Source: JAEUMD01 sp050250815
GTDB taxonomy: Bacteria; Pseudomonadota; Alphaproteobacteria; Rhizobiales; Hyphomicrobiaceae
Direction: 5' to 3'
Length of the DNA: 64,000 nt
Assembly: GCA_050250815.1 (NCBI GenBank)
Contig: JBFWNY010000017.1
Coordinates: 14,548 to 78,547 of the forward strand
Positions 42,183-51,922 of the stretch are shown piece by piece. Below the pieces are notes generated by a model, which worked only from the letters and a program-made list of their open reading frames with translations, did no database searches and was not told the DNA's origin. Every line of letters starts with the position of its first letter. Within the stretch, counting starts at the first letter, position 1. Made by a program: the position numbers and the translations under genes.

Positions 42183-43567
42183 GCAAGCGCAACCGCAACA
42201 CGCCTGCGGCCCGGGCGAAGCGCAGCAAAAAGTCCGGCGCGGCGAAAGGCCGGGCAGCGGAGGCGCGAAGCGCTGCCGTACCCGCCGGCAAGAGCAAGTC
42301 TGGCGAGCGGGCCGCCGTATCGCCGGCGGCGCCGAAGCGAGGCGGCAGCCCCCGCAGCCCTGATCGTGCGGCGGCTGGCGCCGAGCAGCGCATGCCGCGA
42401 CCACCGCATGCTGCTCCGCCCCCTTCAGTGGCGTTGGGTCAGCCGGGCGGCATTCGCCGGACCGTCGAGCACGATATGCTGCTGGCGGCGCTGCCACACC
42501 CGATCATGGTGCTGGGGGAGGCGAACCGCTTCGTCTATGCCAATGCCACCGCCGAGGCGTTCCTGTCGATGGGACAGACGATGCTGAAGCGCGTGCGGCT
42601 CGATGATCTCGTCGCCTTCGGCTGTCCGCTGCTCGCGCTCGTCGAGCAGGTGCGCACGACGGGTGCGACTTTCAACGAGTACGGCGTCGAGATCGTGCTG
42701 CCGCGACTGCCGACGCCGAAACTGGTCGATGTCTACGGCGGGCCGCTGTCGGATCACCCGGGCTTCGTCTTCGTCATGCTGCATCAGCGCACCATGGCGC
42801 AGATGATCGAACGGCAACTCACGCACCGGGCCGCTGCGCGCTCCGTCTCGGGCATGGCCGCGGTGCTAGCGCATGAGATCAAGAATCCGCTGGCCGGTAT
42901 CCGTGGCGCCGCGCAGTTGATCGAGCCGGGGCTGACCGACGAAGACCGTGCGCTCGCGCAGCTCATCTGCTCGGAGACCGAGCGTATCCGCAATCTCGTC
43001 GACCGCATGGAAGTGTTCGGCGACGAGCGTCCGTTGCAGACCGAGCCCATCAACATTCACGGCGTGCTCGATCACGTGCGCCGCCTCATTCAGTCGGGGC
43101 CGGGCCGGCACATCCGCTTCACCGAGGACTACGATCCTTCTCTGCCGCCGGTGATAGGCCATCGCGACAAGTTGATTCAGGCGTTCTTGAATCTGTTCAA
43201 GAACGCCGTCGAGGCGATCGGCGAGGAGCGCGACAACGGCCGCATCCTCATCCAGACAGGTTTCCGTCCTGGCGTGCGCATGGCGATCGCCGGTACGACC
43301 ACGCGCGTCTCATTACCTCTGATGATTCAGATCGAGGACAACGGCTCGGGTGTGCCTGAGCAATTGAGGACGCAGATTTTTGATCCGTTCGTGACGACCA
43401 AGCCCAGTGGCACGGGACTGGGCTTGGCGCTTGTCGCCAAGATCATCGGCGACCATGGCGGCATCATCGAATGCGAGAGCGAGCCCGAGCGCACCGTGTT
43501 CCGCGTACTCCTGCCGATGCAGGAGCCGCAGCGCGACCGGCGCCAACAGATGAGTGCGGAGGCCTAG
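42179..43567 (+). CDS. ntrB: Nitrogen-regulation sensor histidine kinase NtrB
   Basis: This is a 462-residue soluble kinase. After an unusually long basic, Ala/Lys/Arg-rich N-terminal extension (about 1-95) comes a PAS domain (LLAALPHPIMVLGEANRFVY). The phospho-acceptor is H232 in LAHEIKNPLAGIRGAAQLIE, followed by an ATPase domain with LFKNAVEAIGEERDN, IEDNGSGVPEQ and GTGLGLAL. It phosphorylates or dephosphorylates NtrC under control of PII. The ATGA overlap with dusB indicates coupling; ntrC begins four bases after its stop. The extension is Lys/Ala-rich and low-complexity, so probably disordered. Confidence 0.93.
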   Translation: MSKRNRNTPAARAKRSKKSGAAKGRAAEARSAAVPAGKSKSGERAAVSPAAPKRGGSPRSPDRAAAGAEQRMPRPPHAAPPPSVALGQPGGIRRTVEHDMLLAALPHPIMVLGEANRFVYANATAEAFLSMGQTMLKRVRLDDLVAFGCPLLALVEQVRTTGATFNEYGVEIVLPRLPTPKLVDVYGGPLSDHPGFVFVMLHQRTMAQMIERQLTHRAAARSVSGMAAVLAHEIKNPLAGIRGAAQLIEPGLTDEDRALAQLICSETERIRNLVDRMEVFGDERPLQTEPINIHGVLDHVRRLIQSGPGRHIRFTEDYDPSLPPVIGHRDKLIQAFLNLFKNAVEAIGEERDNGRILIQTGFRPGVRMAIAGTTTRVSLPLMIQIEDNGSGVPEQLRTQIFDPFVTTKPSGTGLGLALVAKIIGDHGGIIECESEPERTVFRVLLPMQEPQRDRRQQMSAEA

Positions 43568-43571
43568 ACGT

Positions 43572-45017
43572 ATGGCACGAGGGACGGTGCTGATCGCCGA
43601 CGACGATACTGCAATCCGCACGGTGCTCAATCAGGCACTGGCGCGCGCAGGATATGCCCCGCGCGCAACCGGCAATGCTGCGACGCTGTGGCGGTGGGTC
43701 AGCCAGGGCGAGGGTGACGTCGTCATAACCGACGTCGTCATGCCCGACGAGAACGCCTTCGATCTGATCCCGCGCATCAAGAAGCTGCGGCCCGAGTTGC
43801 CCATCATCGTCATGAGCGCGCAGAACACGTTGATGACGGCTCTGACGGCGGCCGAACGCGGCGCCTTCGAGTATCTGCCCAAGCCGTTCGATCTGACGGA
43901 GCTCGTCGCCGTCGTCGGTCGCGCGCTTTCCGAGCCCGGCCGCAAGCAACAGCGTGCGGCACCCGAGGCGGAAGGCGAGGAACTACCTCTCATCGGCCGT
44001 TCGCCGGCGATGCAGGAGATCTATCGCGCGCTTGCCCGCCTCACGCAGACCGACCTGACGGTCATGATTACCGGTGAGAGCGGCACGGGCAAGGAACTGG
44101 TTGCGCGCGTGCTGCATGATTTCGGCCGCCGGCGCCACGGCGCGTTCGTCGCGCTCAACATGGCCGCCATTCCGCGCGAGCTGATCGAGAGCGAACTGTT
44201 CGGACACGAGAAGGGTGCGTTCACCGGCGCGCAGACGCGGACGCAGGGCCGCTTCGAGCAGGCCGAGGGCGGCACGCTGTTTCTCGACGAGATCGGCGAT
44301 ATGCCTCTGGAGGCGCAGACACGCCTGCTGCGCGTGCTCCAGCAGGGCGAATACACGACAGTGGGCGGTCGCACGCCTATCAAGACCAACGTGCGCATCA
44401 TCGCCGCCACCCATCGCGATCTGAAAGCGCAGATCGGGCAGGGGCTGTTCCGCGAGGACCTCTACTACCGGCTCAACGTCGTGCCCGTCCGCATCCCGCC
44501 CCTTCGCGAGCGCCTGGACGACATCGGCGATCTCGTACGCCACTTCCTGCGCGTCGCCTCTCGCGAAGGGCTTGGCCAGAAGGCGATCGAGACGGCCGCG
44601 ATCGACCGCCTCAAGGGCTACAACTGGCCAGGTAACATCCGCGAACTCGAGAACTTCGTGCGTCGGCTCGTGGCGCTTTACCCGCAGGAAACGCTGACGC
44701 TGCAGATCGTCGATCAGGAGCTTGCCAGCCTGACGCCGCCACCTGTGGAGGAAACGGGCCGCGAAGCCTCCAACCTGTCCGAGATCGTCGAGCGCTATCT
44801 GGCCGGTCACATGGCATCGTTTGGTGGCGAACTGCCGCCACCTGGCCTGTATGACCGCGTCATCAAGCAGGTGGAGCTGCCGCTGCTGACGGCGGTCTTG
44901 GCGGCGACCCGGGGTAACCAGATCCGGGCCGCGGAAGTGTTGGGTCTCAACCGCAATACCTTGCGCGCGCGCATCAAGTCGCTCGACATCCGCGTCTACC
45001 GCACGCCCTCCCCTTGA
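43572..45017 (+). CDS. ntrC: Nitrogen-regulation response regulator NtrC
   Basis: This 481-residue protein has a receiver domain (phospho-Asp D54 in VVITDVVMPD), a sigma-54 AAA+ domain (GESGTGKELVA, intact GAFTGA, GTLFLDEIGDMP, WPGNIRELENFVRR) and a Fis-type HTH at the C-terminus (RGNQIRAAEVLGLNRNTLRA). It activates glnA, amtB and similar promoters during nitrogen limitation. The ATG at 43572 is four bases after ntrB. The GAFTGA loop is complete, in contrast with NtrX downstream. Confidence 0.95.
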   Translation: MARGTVLIADDDTAIRTVLNQALARAGYAPRATGNAATLWRWVSQGEGDVVITDVVMPDENAFDLIPRIKKLRPELPIIVMSAQNTLMTALTAAERGAFEYLPKPFDLTELVAVVGRALSEPGRKQQRAAPEAEGEELPLIGRSPAMQEIYRALARLTQTDLTVMITGESGTGKELVARVLHDFGRRRHGAFVALNMAAIPRELIESELFGHEKGAFTGAQTRTQGRFEQAEGGTLFLDEIGDMPLEAQTRLLRVLQQGEYTTVGGRTPIKTNVRIIAATHRDLKAQIGQGLFREDLYYRLNVVPVRIPPLRERLDDIGDLVRHFLRVASREGLGQKAIETAAIDRLKGYNWPGNIRELENFVRRLVALYPQETLTLQIVDQELASLTPPPVEETGREASNLSEIVERYLAGHMASFGGELPPPGLYDRVIKQVELPLLTAVLAATRGNQIRAAEVLGLNRNTLRARIKSLDIRVYRTPSP

Positions 45018-45299
45018 GACTTGGAGCGGGGGTCCGCTCGAGCGGGCCGGCCGGGAGAAGCGCAGATGGTGCGATCTGCGCTTGACGCCACATCGGCGTG
45101 GCGCTACGCCTACCCATGTCTCTGAAATGTCACAGTCTCAGTTTTGACTGCGATTGTTGCGGGTCGGTCACGGGAGCACCGATCGCCGATGACGCTAGGC
45201 CGGTGGTTGCAAGGGCCGGGACAATAGATTGATTCAGCTGAGGTTCCGCCGTGGCCGCTGCGTGCGCCATGGCCTGGAACGCCGGGGAAAGGCAGAACG

Positions 45300-47582
45300 A
45301 TGACATCGGCAGATGCGCATCCTGCCACAGCGTCTGGCCGCCGGCCGGTGTCAACCGTGCTCGACGCCAAGGACGCTGCGTTCTGGATCGGGCTCGCCGC
45401 CGTCGTGCTCTCGATGCTCGCGGCGTTGGCGACCTACCTGCTCATGAACGGCTTGACGCCGGTTCAGGAACCGGACGCGCTCGTGCTGCCTGCGTTGCTG
45501 GTCAACGCTCTGCTCAGCGTCGGCGTGCTGGGTGTCATCGTCTGGCAGGTCTGGGGCCTCGTACGTGCCTGGAAGCAGAAAGAAGCTGGTGCGCGCCTGC
45601 ACGTGCGTATCGTCGTGCTGTTCTCGCTCATCGCCGCCCTGCCGGCGCTGCTGCTGGCGGTGGCCGCAACGGTTTCATTCTCACGCTCGCTCGACACCTG
45701 GTTTTCAGCCCGCGTCAGAACACTGATCACCGACTCGCGCGGCGTCGCCCAGGCCTATGTCGAAGAGCACGGCCTCGTCATCCGCAACGATGTGCTCAAC
45801 ATGGCGCGCGACGTGGACGCGGCCGCTCCGCTGGTGGCCGGCGATCCCGAAGAGCTGCGCCGCCTCGTCATCGCCCAGGCGGGGTTGCGCGACATTCCAT
45901 CAGCCTATGTCGTAGACGAGTCAGGTCGGCCGGTTCTGGCCGCCATCGAGGACAAGGCACTGCCGTACGCAACGCCGACGCGCGAGGCGATCGAAGAGGC
46001 GCTTACCGGCCAGACGCCCCTGTCGATTTCGACACGCGACATGCGGATCACTGCCATGACGCGGCTCTCCCACCTGCCGGGGCGCATTCTCTATGTCAGT
46101 CGCCGCGTCAGCCCAACGGTGCTCGGCCACTTGGAGCGCACGGAGCAGAATGTCGCTGAGTACACGAGGCTCAGGCGCTCGCGCGGCAATCTCAAATGGG
46201 CGCATGCGTTGATGTACTTCACCGTCTCGGTGACGGCGATGTTGGCCGCCATCTGGACGGGCATGTGGTTTGCTGGCCGCTTCGTCGCGCCGATCCGTCG
46301 GCTTATTCAGGCGGCCCAGGATGTTTCGACCGGCGACCTTACCGTTCAGCTTCCCGAGCGGCGCGGTGAGGGCGACCTGCGGCGACTGTCAGCGACATTC
46401 AATCGGATGACGCGCGAGCTGCGCAGCCAGCGCGACGATCTGGTCAGCGTCAACGAGCAGCTCGAAGAGCGCCGCCGTTTCATGGAGGCCGTGCTTTCGG
46501 GCGTCTCGGCCGGTGTCATCGGCCTCGACAGCGACGGGCGCATCGAGCTGGCGAGCCGGTCAGCGCTGCTGCTGCTCGGCCGGAGTGAAGAGGACCTCAT
46601 CGGCCGGCCGCTGGCGGAGGCCATCCCGGAGATGAAGCCCGTTCTCGACGAGCACTGCGCGCACGTGGGCAAGTCCGCGCGCAACCCCGACCAGATAACG
46701 CTGACGGTTGCCGGTGACGAACGCACGTTCGCCGTGCGTGTGACGGGCGAGGGCGCCAAGGAAGGTGATTGCGGATCGGTGGTGACCTTCGACGACATCA
46801 CCGAACTCGTCTCGGCACAACGGACGAGCGCCTGGGCCGACGTTGCGCGCCGCATCGCCCACGAGATCAAGAACCCGCTGACACCGATCCAGCTCTCCGC
46901 CGAGCGTCTGAAGCGCAAATACGGGGCGTCGATCACCAACGACCGGGAAACCTTCGATAAGCTCACGGACACGATTGTGCGTCAGGTCGGTGACCTCAAG
47001 AGCATGGTCGACGAGTTTGCCTCGTTCGCACGTATGCCCAAGCCAGAGATGGCGCTCGAGGACGTGCGACCCGCGGCACAGGAGCCGGTGCTTCTGTTCC
47101 GCGAGGGGCACCCCAAGGTGGTCTTCCGCACGCACCTGCCTGATGCACCCGTGCGTGCCAACATCGATCGCCGTTTGGTCACGCAGGCGATGACCAATCT
47201 GGTCAAGAACGCCACCGAGTCGGTGGAGAGTTTCGGGGAGAGCGGCAAGGCGGCGGACGGATGGTCCGGTCTTGTGGAGGTGCGCGTGACTGCCGATGGC
47301 GGTCGAGCCGTGCTCGAGGTGATCGACAATGGCGCGGGTTTTCCCAAGCAGAACCGCATGCGTCTGTTGGAGCCCTACGTGACGACCAAGGGCCACAAGG
47401 GTACCGGGCTGGGGCTCGCCATGGTCAACAAGATCACCGAGCAGCACGGCGGCACGCTGCTGCTGGACGATGCGCCGCCGGCCCCTGGACGCACGCACGG
47501 CGCGCGCGTGCGCATGGTGCTGCCGCTGGCCAACGCAGAGAACGAACCCGCGGTCCGGTCACCGGCCGCGGCCGGGAGTTGA
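45300..47582 (+). CDS. ntrY: Membrane sensor histidine kinase NtrY
   Basis: This is a 760-residue kinase. N-terminal membrane helices (about 28-100, then one near 104-128) precede a periplasmic domain, another helix (MYFTVSVTAMLAAIWTGMWF), HAMP, a PAS domain and the kinase core. The phospho-acceptor is in ARRIAHEIKNPLTPIQLSAE, and the ATP lid is GTGLGLAMVNK. It pairs with NtrX downstream and takes part in nitrogen or redox sensing in alphaproteobacteria. A 282-base gap after ntrC suggests it may have its own promoter. Purines (GGGGAAAGGCAG) precede the ATG. Confidence 0.93.
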   Translation: MTSADAHPATASGRRPVSTVLDAKDAAFWIGLAAVVLSMLAALATYLLMNGLTPVQEPDALVLPALLVNALLSVGVLGVIVWQVWGLVRAWKQKEAGARLHVRIVVLFSLIAALPALLLAVAATVSFSRSLDTWFSARVRTLITDSRGVAQAYVEEHGLVIRNDVLNMARDVDAAAPLVAGDPEELRRLVIAQAGLRDIPSAYVVDESGRPVLAAIEDKALPYATPTREAIEEALTGQTPLSISTRDMRITAMTRLSHLPGRILYVSRRVSPTVLGHLERTEQNVAEYTRLRRSRGNLKWAHALMYFTVSVTAMLAAIWTGMWFAGRFVAPIRRLIQAAQDVSTGDLTVQLPERRGEGDLRRLSATFNRMTRELRSQRDDLVSVNEQLEERRRFMEAVLSGVSAGVIGLDSDGRIELASRSALLLLGRSEEDLIGRPLAEAIPEMKPVLDEHCAHVGKSARNPDQITLTVAGDERTFAVRVTGEGAKEGDCGSVVTFDDITELVSAQRTSAWADVARRIAHEIKNPLTPIQLSAERLKRKYGASITNDRETFDKLTDTIVRQVGDLKSMVDEFASFARMPKPEMALEDVRPAAQEPVLLFREGHPKVVFRTHLPDAPVRANIDRRLVTQAMTNLVKNATESVESFGESGKAADGWSGLVEVRVTADGGRAVLEVIDNGAGFPKQNRMRLLEPYVTTKGHKGTGLGLAMVNKITEQHGGTLLLDDAPPAPGRTHGARVRMVLPLANAENEPAVRSPAAAGS

Positions 47583-47642
47583 GCCGCCTACCGGGCCGCA
47601 GAGCGGCCGGAGCCAAAGTTTGCAGGAAGCGAGGAGCTATCG

Positions 47643-49058
47643 ATGGCCGCTGACATTCTGATCGTGGACGACGAGGCCGATATCCGTGAACTTATCTCGG
47701 GCATCCTCGACGACGAGGGGCACAAGACCCGGATGGCCCGCGATAGCGACGAGGCACTGAAGGCGATCGAGGATCGCCGGCCGCATCTGGTCATTCTCGA
47801 CATCTGGCTGCAGGGCAGCCGCCTCGACGGCCTGGAGGTGCTGTCCGCGATCAAGGCGACCTACCCCGATCTGCCGGTGGTCATTATCTCCGGCCACGGC
47901 AACATCGAGACGGCCGTGACCGCCATCAAACGGGGCGCCTACGACTACATAGAGAAGCCGTTCAAAGCCGACCGCCTGGTGCTGGTCGCGCTGCGCGCGC
48001 TGGAGGCCTCGCAGCTGCGGCGCGAGGTACGCGAATTGCGCGAGCGCTCGACGGTTTCCACGGACATGGTTGGCCACTCGACGGCGATCAATCACCTGCG
48101 CAGCGGGCTTGACCGCGTCGCCCCGACCAACAGCCGCATCCTCATCCGCGGCGCCTCGGGAACGGGCAAGGAGCTGGCAGCCCGCGTCATCCACATGAAG
48201 TCGGTGCGCAAGGACGGCCCTTTCGTCGTTCTCAATGCCGCGGCAATGGCGCCTGACCGCGTCGAGGAAGAGTTGTTCGGCGTCGAGGATCGCGCCGGCA
48301 CGCCGCGCAAGGTGGGTGCGCTGGAGGAGGCGCACGGCGGCACACTCTACATCGACGAGGTCGCCGACATGCCGCTGGAGACCCAGGGCAAGGTGCTGCG
48401 CGTGCTCGTGGAGCAGAAGTTCCTGCGGCTCGGCGGCGCGCAGAAGGTCGCCGTCGACGTGCGCATCATCTCGTCCACAAGTCGCGACCTCGAACGCGAG
48501 ATGCAGGAGGGCCGCTTCCGCGAGGATCTCTACCACCGGCTCAACGTCGTGCCGCTGCGCGTGCCCAGTCTCGCCGAGCGCCGCGACGACATTCCCGAGC
48601 TGATCGAGTTCTTCGTCAGTCAGGTGGCTCAGTCCTCGGGCCTTGCGCCCCGGCGCATCGGCGAGGACGCCATCGCCGTTCTCCAGGCGCACGACTGGCC
48701 GGGCAACGTGCGTGAGCTCAGGAACAACATCGAACGCCTCATGATCCTGGCCGGCGGCGATCCGACCGCGGTCATCACGGCCGACATGCTGCCCGACGAG
48801 ATCGGCTCCAACGTGCCGTTGCCCGTAAACGGGGGTGCCGAACACCTGATGAGCCTTCCGTTACGCGAGGCGCGCGAGATTTTCGAGCGCGAGTACCTGC
48901 TTGCACAGATCAACCGTTTCGGCGGAAACATCTCGCGCACGGCCGAATTCGTCGGCATGGAACGTTCCGCCCTGCATCGCAAGCTGCGTGCGCTCGGCGT
49001 CTCGTCCGACCACCGCAGCGGCGGCTCAGGCACCGGTGGACAGCCTTCCGCGCCGTAA
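47643..49058 (+). CDS. ntrX: Response regulator NtrX
   Basis: This 471-residue protein has a receiver (D53 in LVILDIWLQGS), an AAA+ domain with GASGTGKELAA and GTLYIDEVADMP, and a Fis-type HTH (GGNISRTAEFVGMERSALHR). The sigma-54 contact loop is not GAFTGA but GVEDRAGTPRKVG, as known for many alphaproteobacterial NtrX proteins, so it probably works with sigma-70-type polymerase. It follows ntrY by 60 bases, with AGGAAGCGAGGAGC in front. Confidence 0.94.
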   Translation: MAADILIVDDEADIRELISGILDDEGHKTRMARDSDEALKAIEDRRPHLVILDIWLQGSRLDGLEVLSAIKATYPDLPVVIISGHGNIETAVTAIKRGAYDYIEKPFKADRLVLVALRALEASQLRREVRELRERSTVSTDMVGHSTAINHLRSGLDRVAPTNSRILIRGASGTGKELAARVIHMKSVRKDGPFVVLNAAAMAPDRVEEELFGVEDRAGTPRKVGALEEAHGGTLYIDEVADMPLETQGKVLRVLVEQKFLRLGGAQKVAVDVRIISSTSRDLEREMQEGRFREDLYHRLNVVPLRVPSLAERRDDIPELIEFFVSQVAQSSGLAPRRIGEDAIAVLQAHDWPGNVRELRNNIERLMILAGGDPTAVITADMLPDEIGSNVPLPVNGGAEHLMSLPLREAREIFEREYLLAQINRFGGNISRTAEFVGMERSALHRKLRALGVSSDHRSGGSGTGGQPSAP

Positions 49059-49109
49059 TCGGCTTCACCCGGTGCGGCGGCGGCAGGCTGGGATTGCGTC
49101 AGAGGGCCC

Positions 49110-50486
49110 ATGAAAGTCATCATCTGCGGCGCCGGTCAGGTGGGCCACGGCATTGCCGAGCGGCTGTCCACCGAAGGCAACTCCGTCTCCATCATCGATG
49201 CGAGCGCCGAACTCGTGCAGCGTGCCAACGACATGCTGGAGGTGCGCGCCGTGCACGGCAACGCTGCCCACCCCGACGTGCTGGAGCGGGCCGGAGCGCG
49301 TGAAGCGGACATGCTGATCGCGGTGACCCTGCACGACGAGGTCAACATGGTCGCTTGCCAGGTTGCCCACACGCTGTTCGATATTCCCATGAAGATCGCG
49401 CGCGTGCGGGCGCAGACCTATCTGGAGCGGGAATGGTCCAAGCTGTTCGCCCGCGAAGCCTTGCCCATCGACTACATCATCTCGCCCGAGATCGAGGTAG
49501 GCAACATGATCCTGCGCCGGCTGCAGCTCCCGGGCGCCTTCGATACGGTAAGCTTCGCGGAGGGTCGCATAGCCGCGCTGGGCATCGCCTGTGGGCCGGA
49601 ATGTCCGGTCCTCGACACGCCGCTGACGCAGCTCGCGCAGCTGTTCCCCGATCTGCCGGCGGTCACGGCGGCGCTGGTGCGCAATGGACGTCTGTTCGTG
49701 CCGCACGGACGCGACCTTCTTCAGAGTGGCGACGACGCCTACGTCATCACGCCCACCGAGCAGGTGGCGCGCACGCTGCAGATCTTTGGACACGAGGAGG
49801 CCAAGGCGCGTCGCATCGTGATCGCCGGAGGCGGCAACATCGGTCTTTATATCGCCCGGCAGCTCGAGGAGCGTGAGCCGTCCATCCGGATCAAGATCAT
49901 CGAGGTGTCGCGCGCACGCGCCGTCGAGATCGCCGAGAAGCTCGAGCGCACGGTCGTCCTGCACGGGTCGGCACTGTCTGAGGACGTGCTGCGCGAAGCC
50001 GAGATCGCGGCTGCCGACACGCTCGTTGCCGTGACCAATGACGACCAGGTCAACCTGTTGACGTCGGCGCTTGCCAAGCAGCTTGGGTGCCGGTCCAACA
50101 TGGCGTTGGTCAACAGTGCCAACTACGCCGGCATGGTCCGCTCGCTCGGCATCGATGCCCAGGTCAATCCGCGCGCCATCACCGTCTCGAGCGTGCTCCA
50201 GCACGTTCGGCGCGGCCGCATCCGTGGCGTCCATTCGGTGCACAATGGCGCGGGCGAGTTGATCGAGGCGGAGGTGCTGGAGACTGCGCCCATCCTTGGC
50301 CGTCCGCTGCGCGATTTCAAGAACTCCGAAGGCATCCGCTTCGGCGCGATCCTGCGCGACGGCAAGGTTCTAATCGCCACGGGAGCGACCGAGCTCGAGG
50401 TGAAGGACCGGGTCGTTCTGTTTGCCCGCGCCGACCACGTGCGCGAGGTCGAGCAGCTGTTCCGCGTCAGTCCGGACTACTTCTGA
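49110..50486 (+). CDS. trkA: Trk potassium uptake regulatory protein TrkA
   Basis: This 458-residue protein is built of two RCK repeats. The first NAD-binding motif is VIICGAGQVGHGIAERLSTE and the second IVIAGGGNIGLYIARQLEER; each is followed by a TrkA-C domain. It gates the TrkH/TrkG potassium channel in response to nucleotides. The first motif begins right at the N-terminus (MKVIICGAGQVG), which fixes the start. The position after ntrX and before dat is conserved. Confidence 0.95.
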   Translation: MKVIICGAGQVGHGIAERLSTEGNSVSIIDASAELVQRANDMLEVRAVHGNAAHPDVLERAGAREADMLIAVTLHDEVNMVACQVAHTLFDIPMKIARVRAQTYLEREWSKLFAREALPIDYIISPEIEVGNMILRRLQLPGAFDTVSFAEGRIAALGIACGPECPVLDTPLTQLAQLFPDLPAVTAALVRNGRLFVPHGRDLLQSGDDAYVITPTEQVARTLQIFGHEEAKARRIVIAGGGNIGLYIARQLEEREPSIRIKIIEVSRARAVEIAEKLERTVVLHGSALSEDVLREAEIAAADTLVAVTNDDQVNLLTSALAKQLGCRSNMALVNSANYAGMVRSLGIDAQVNPRAITVSSVLQHVRRGRIRGVHSVHNGAGELIEAEVLETAPILGRPLRDFKNSEGIRFGAILRDGKVLIATGATELEVKDRVVLFARADHVREVEQLFRVSPDYF

Positions 50487-50532
50487 TGCCGGTCCTCCCC
50501 ACCCCCAAGGCGGCGCGCACCGAGGTTGACCG

Positions 50533-51420
50533 ATGACGCGCACCGTCTACGTCAACGGGCGCTACCGGCCCTATGCGGAGGCAAGCGTTCACGTCGAGGA
50601 TCGCGGCTTCCAGTTCGCCGATGCCGTCTACGAGGTGATAGAGGTGATGGACGGCCAGTTCGTCGATGCGCCGCGCCATCTGGCGCGGCTGGACCGATCC
50701 CTCAATGAGCTGCGGATCCCGCGCCCCATGTCGGAGAAGGCGCTCCTCGGCGTGATGGCTCAAACCATCCGCCGTAACCGCGTCCGCAATGGCCTTCTCT
50801 ACCTGCAGGTGTCGCGCGGCGCAGCCCGGCGCGACTACGCGCTGCCGCCAGACGGCACGCGGCCAACGCTCGTTTGCCTGGCACGCAGTCTCGCTCCGGG
50901 CGTGCAGGCGGCGACGGCCGAGAAGGGCATTGCCGTCAAAACTGTCCCCGACATCCGTTGGCGGCGGTGCGACATCAAAACCGTGATGCTGCTGCCCGCC
51001 GTTCTTGCCAAGGCGGAGGCGCACGAGGAGGGAGCCAAGGAGGCCTGGCTGGTTGACGCCGATGGCTTTGTGACGGAAGGGGCCGCGAGCAATGCGTGGA
51101 TCGTCGATGCCCAGGGCCGCCTGGTCACGCGCGGTATCGGGCCGAGCATCCTGGCCGGGGTGACGCGGGCCACAGTGCTCGATGCATTGGCACGGGAAGG
51201 GCTTAATATTGAGCAGCGCGCCTTCACGGTCGCGGAGGCGAAACGGGCGCGCGAGGCCTTCATAACGTCGGCCACAAACACGGTTATGCCGGTCGTCGCC
51301 GTCGACGGTACGCCCATCGGCGACGGCAGGCCCGGGCCGGTCGCCCGGCGCCTGCGGGCGGTCTTTCACGACGTCGCGGAGGGGGGCGCAGCAGCATGCC
51401 CACTGCGTCGTAATGACTAG
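50533..51420 (+). CDS. dat: D-amino-acid aminotransferase-type class IV PLP enzyme
   Basis: This 295-residue class IV aminotransferase resembles D-alanine aminotransferase. The N-terminal YRPYAEASVHVEDRGFQFAD is typical. PLP would be bound by K149 in RRCDIKTVMLLPAVLAKAEA, with EGAASNAWIVD at the phosphate-binding region. Such genes sit between trkA and hfq in many alphaproteobacteria. It makes D-glutamate or D-alanine, or moves branched-chain amino groups; the exact substrate cannot be read from the sequence. GAGGTTGACCG precedes the start. Confidence 0.85.
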   Translation: MTRTVYVNGRYRPYAEASVHVEDRGFQFADAVYEVIEVMDGQFVDAPRHLARLDRSLNELRIPRPMSEKALLGVMAQTIRRNRVRNGLLYLQVSRGAARRDYALPPDGTRPTLVCLARSLAPGVQAATAEKGIAVKTVPDIRWRRCDIKTVMLLPAVLAKAEAHEEGAKEAWLVDADGFVTEGAASNAWIVDAQGRLVTRGIGPSILAGVTRATVLDALAREGLNIEQRAFTVAEAKRAREAFITSATNTVMPVVAVDGTPIGDGRPGPVARRLRAVFHDVAEGGAAACPLRRND

Positions 51421-51588
51421 TTGCGGATGGGGCATTTCGCTTTGCTTTCGGTTCGGGGAACGGGCTACTCTCGCGCCACCGGGCACGTAGTTTCAATTGC
51501 GTCACGAGGTGGTGGTCGCAGACCATCGCCGCGTGACTTTTCGAATCCACGTCGGCTGGGAAAATATGAACAAGGGCGGAAAACAACG

Positions 51589-51834
51589 ATGGCGGCAGAC
51601 AGAGTTCAAAGCCTCCAGGACACATTCCTCAACCACGTTCGCAAGAACAAGACTCCCCTGACGATCTTCCTGATCAACGGTGTCAAGCTGCAGGGCATCG
51701 TGACGTGGTTCGACAACTTCTGTGTCCTCTTGCGGCGCGACGGGCACTCCCAGCTCGTCTACAAGCATGCAATCTCAACGATCATGCCGGGACAGCCTGT
51801 CCACCTGATGGACGCCGATCCGGCGGAAGGCTGA
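51589..51834 (+). CDS. hfq: RNA chaperone Hfq
   Basis: This 81-residue Sm-fold hexameric RNA chaperone pairs small RNAs with mRNAs. Sm1 and Sm2 motifs are seen as LTIFLINGVKLQGIVTWFDN and VYKHAISTIMPG, with the distal-face QDTFLNHVRKNKTPL at the start. Family length and motif placement fix the ATG at 51589; an open frame to 51421 is not coding. It precedes hflX, as in most proteobacteria. Confidence 0.97.
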   Translation: MAADRVQSLQDTFLNHVRKNKTPLTIFLINGVKLQGIVTWFDNFCVLLRRDGHSQLVYKHAISTIMPGQPVHLMDADPAEG

Positions 51835-51922
51835 GCAGAGCATCAGCACCAATGACGACGAGGACGAGAACCTCGCGCCGCTTGCGCACCCCGCGCAGGC
51901 GGACGTCAGCGAACGCGTCCTG

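Noticed and set aside
47643..49058. NtrX as a broken sigma-54 activator because GAFTGA is missing
   Set aside because: Absence of GAFTGA is normal for many alphaproteobacterial NtrX proteins, so it is not an anomaly.
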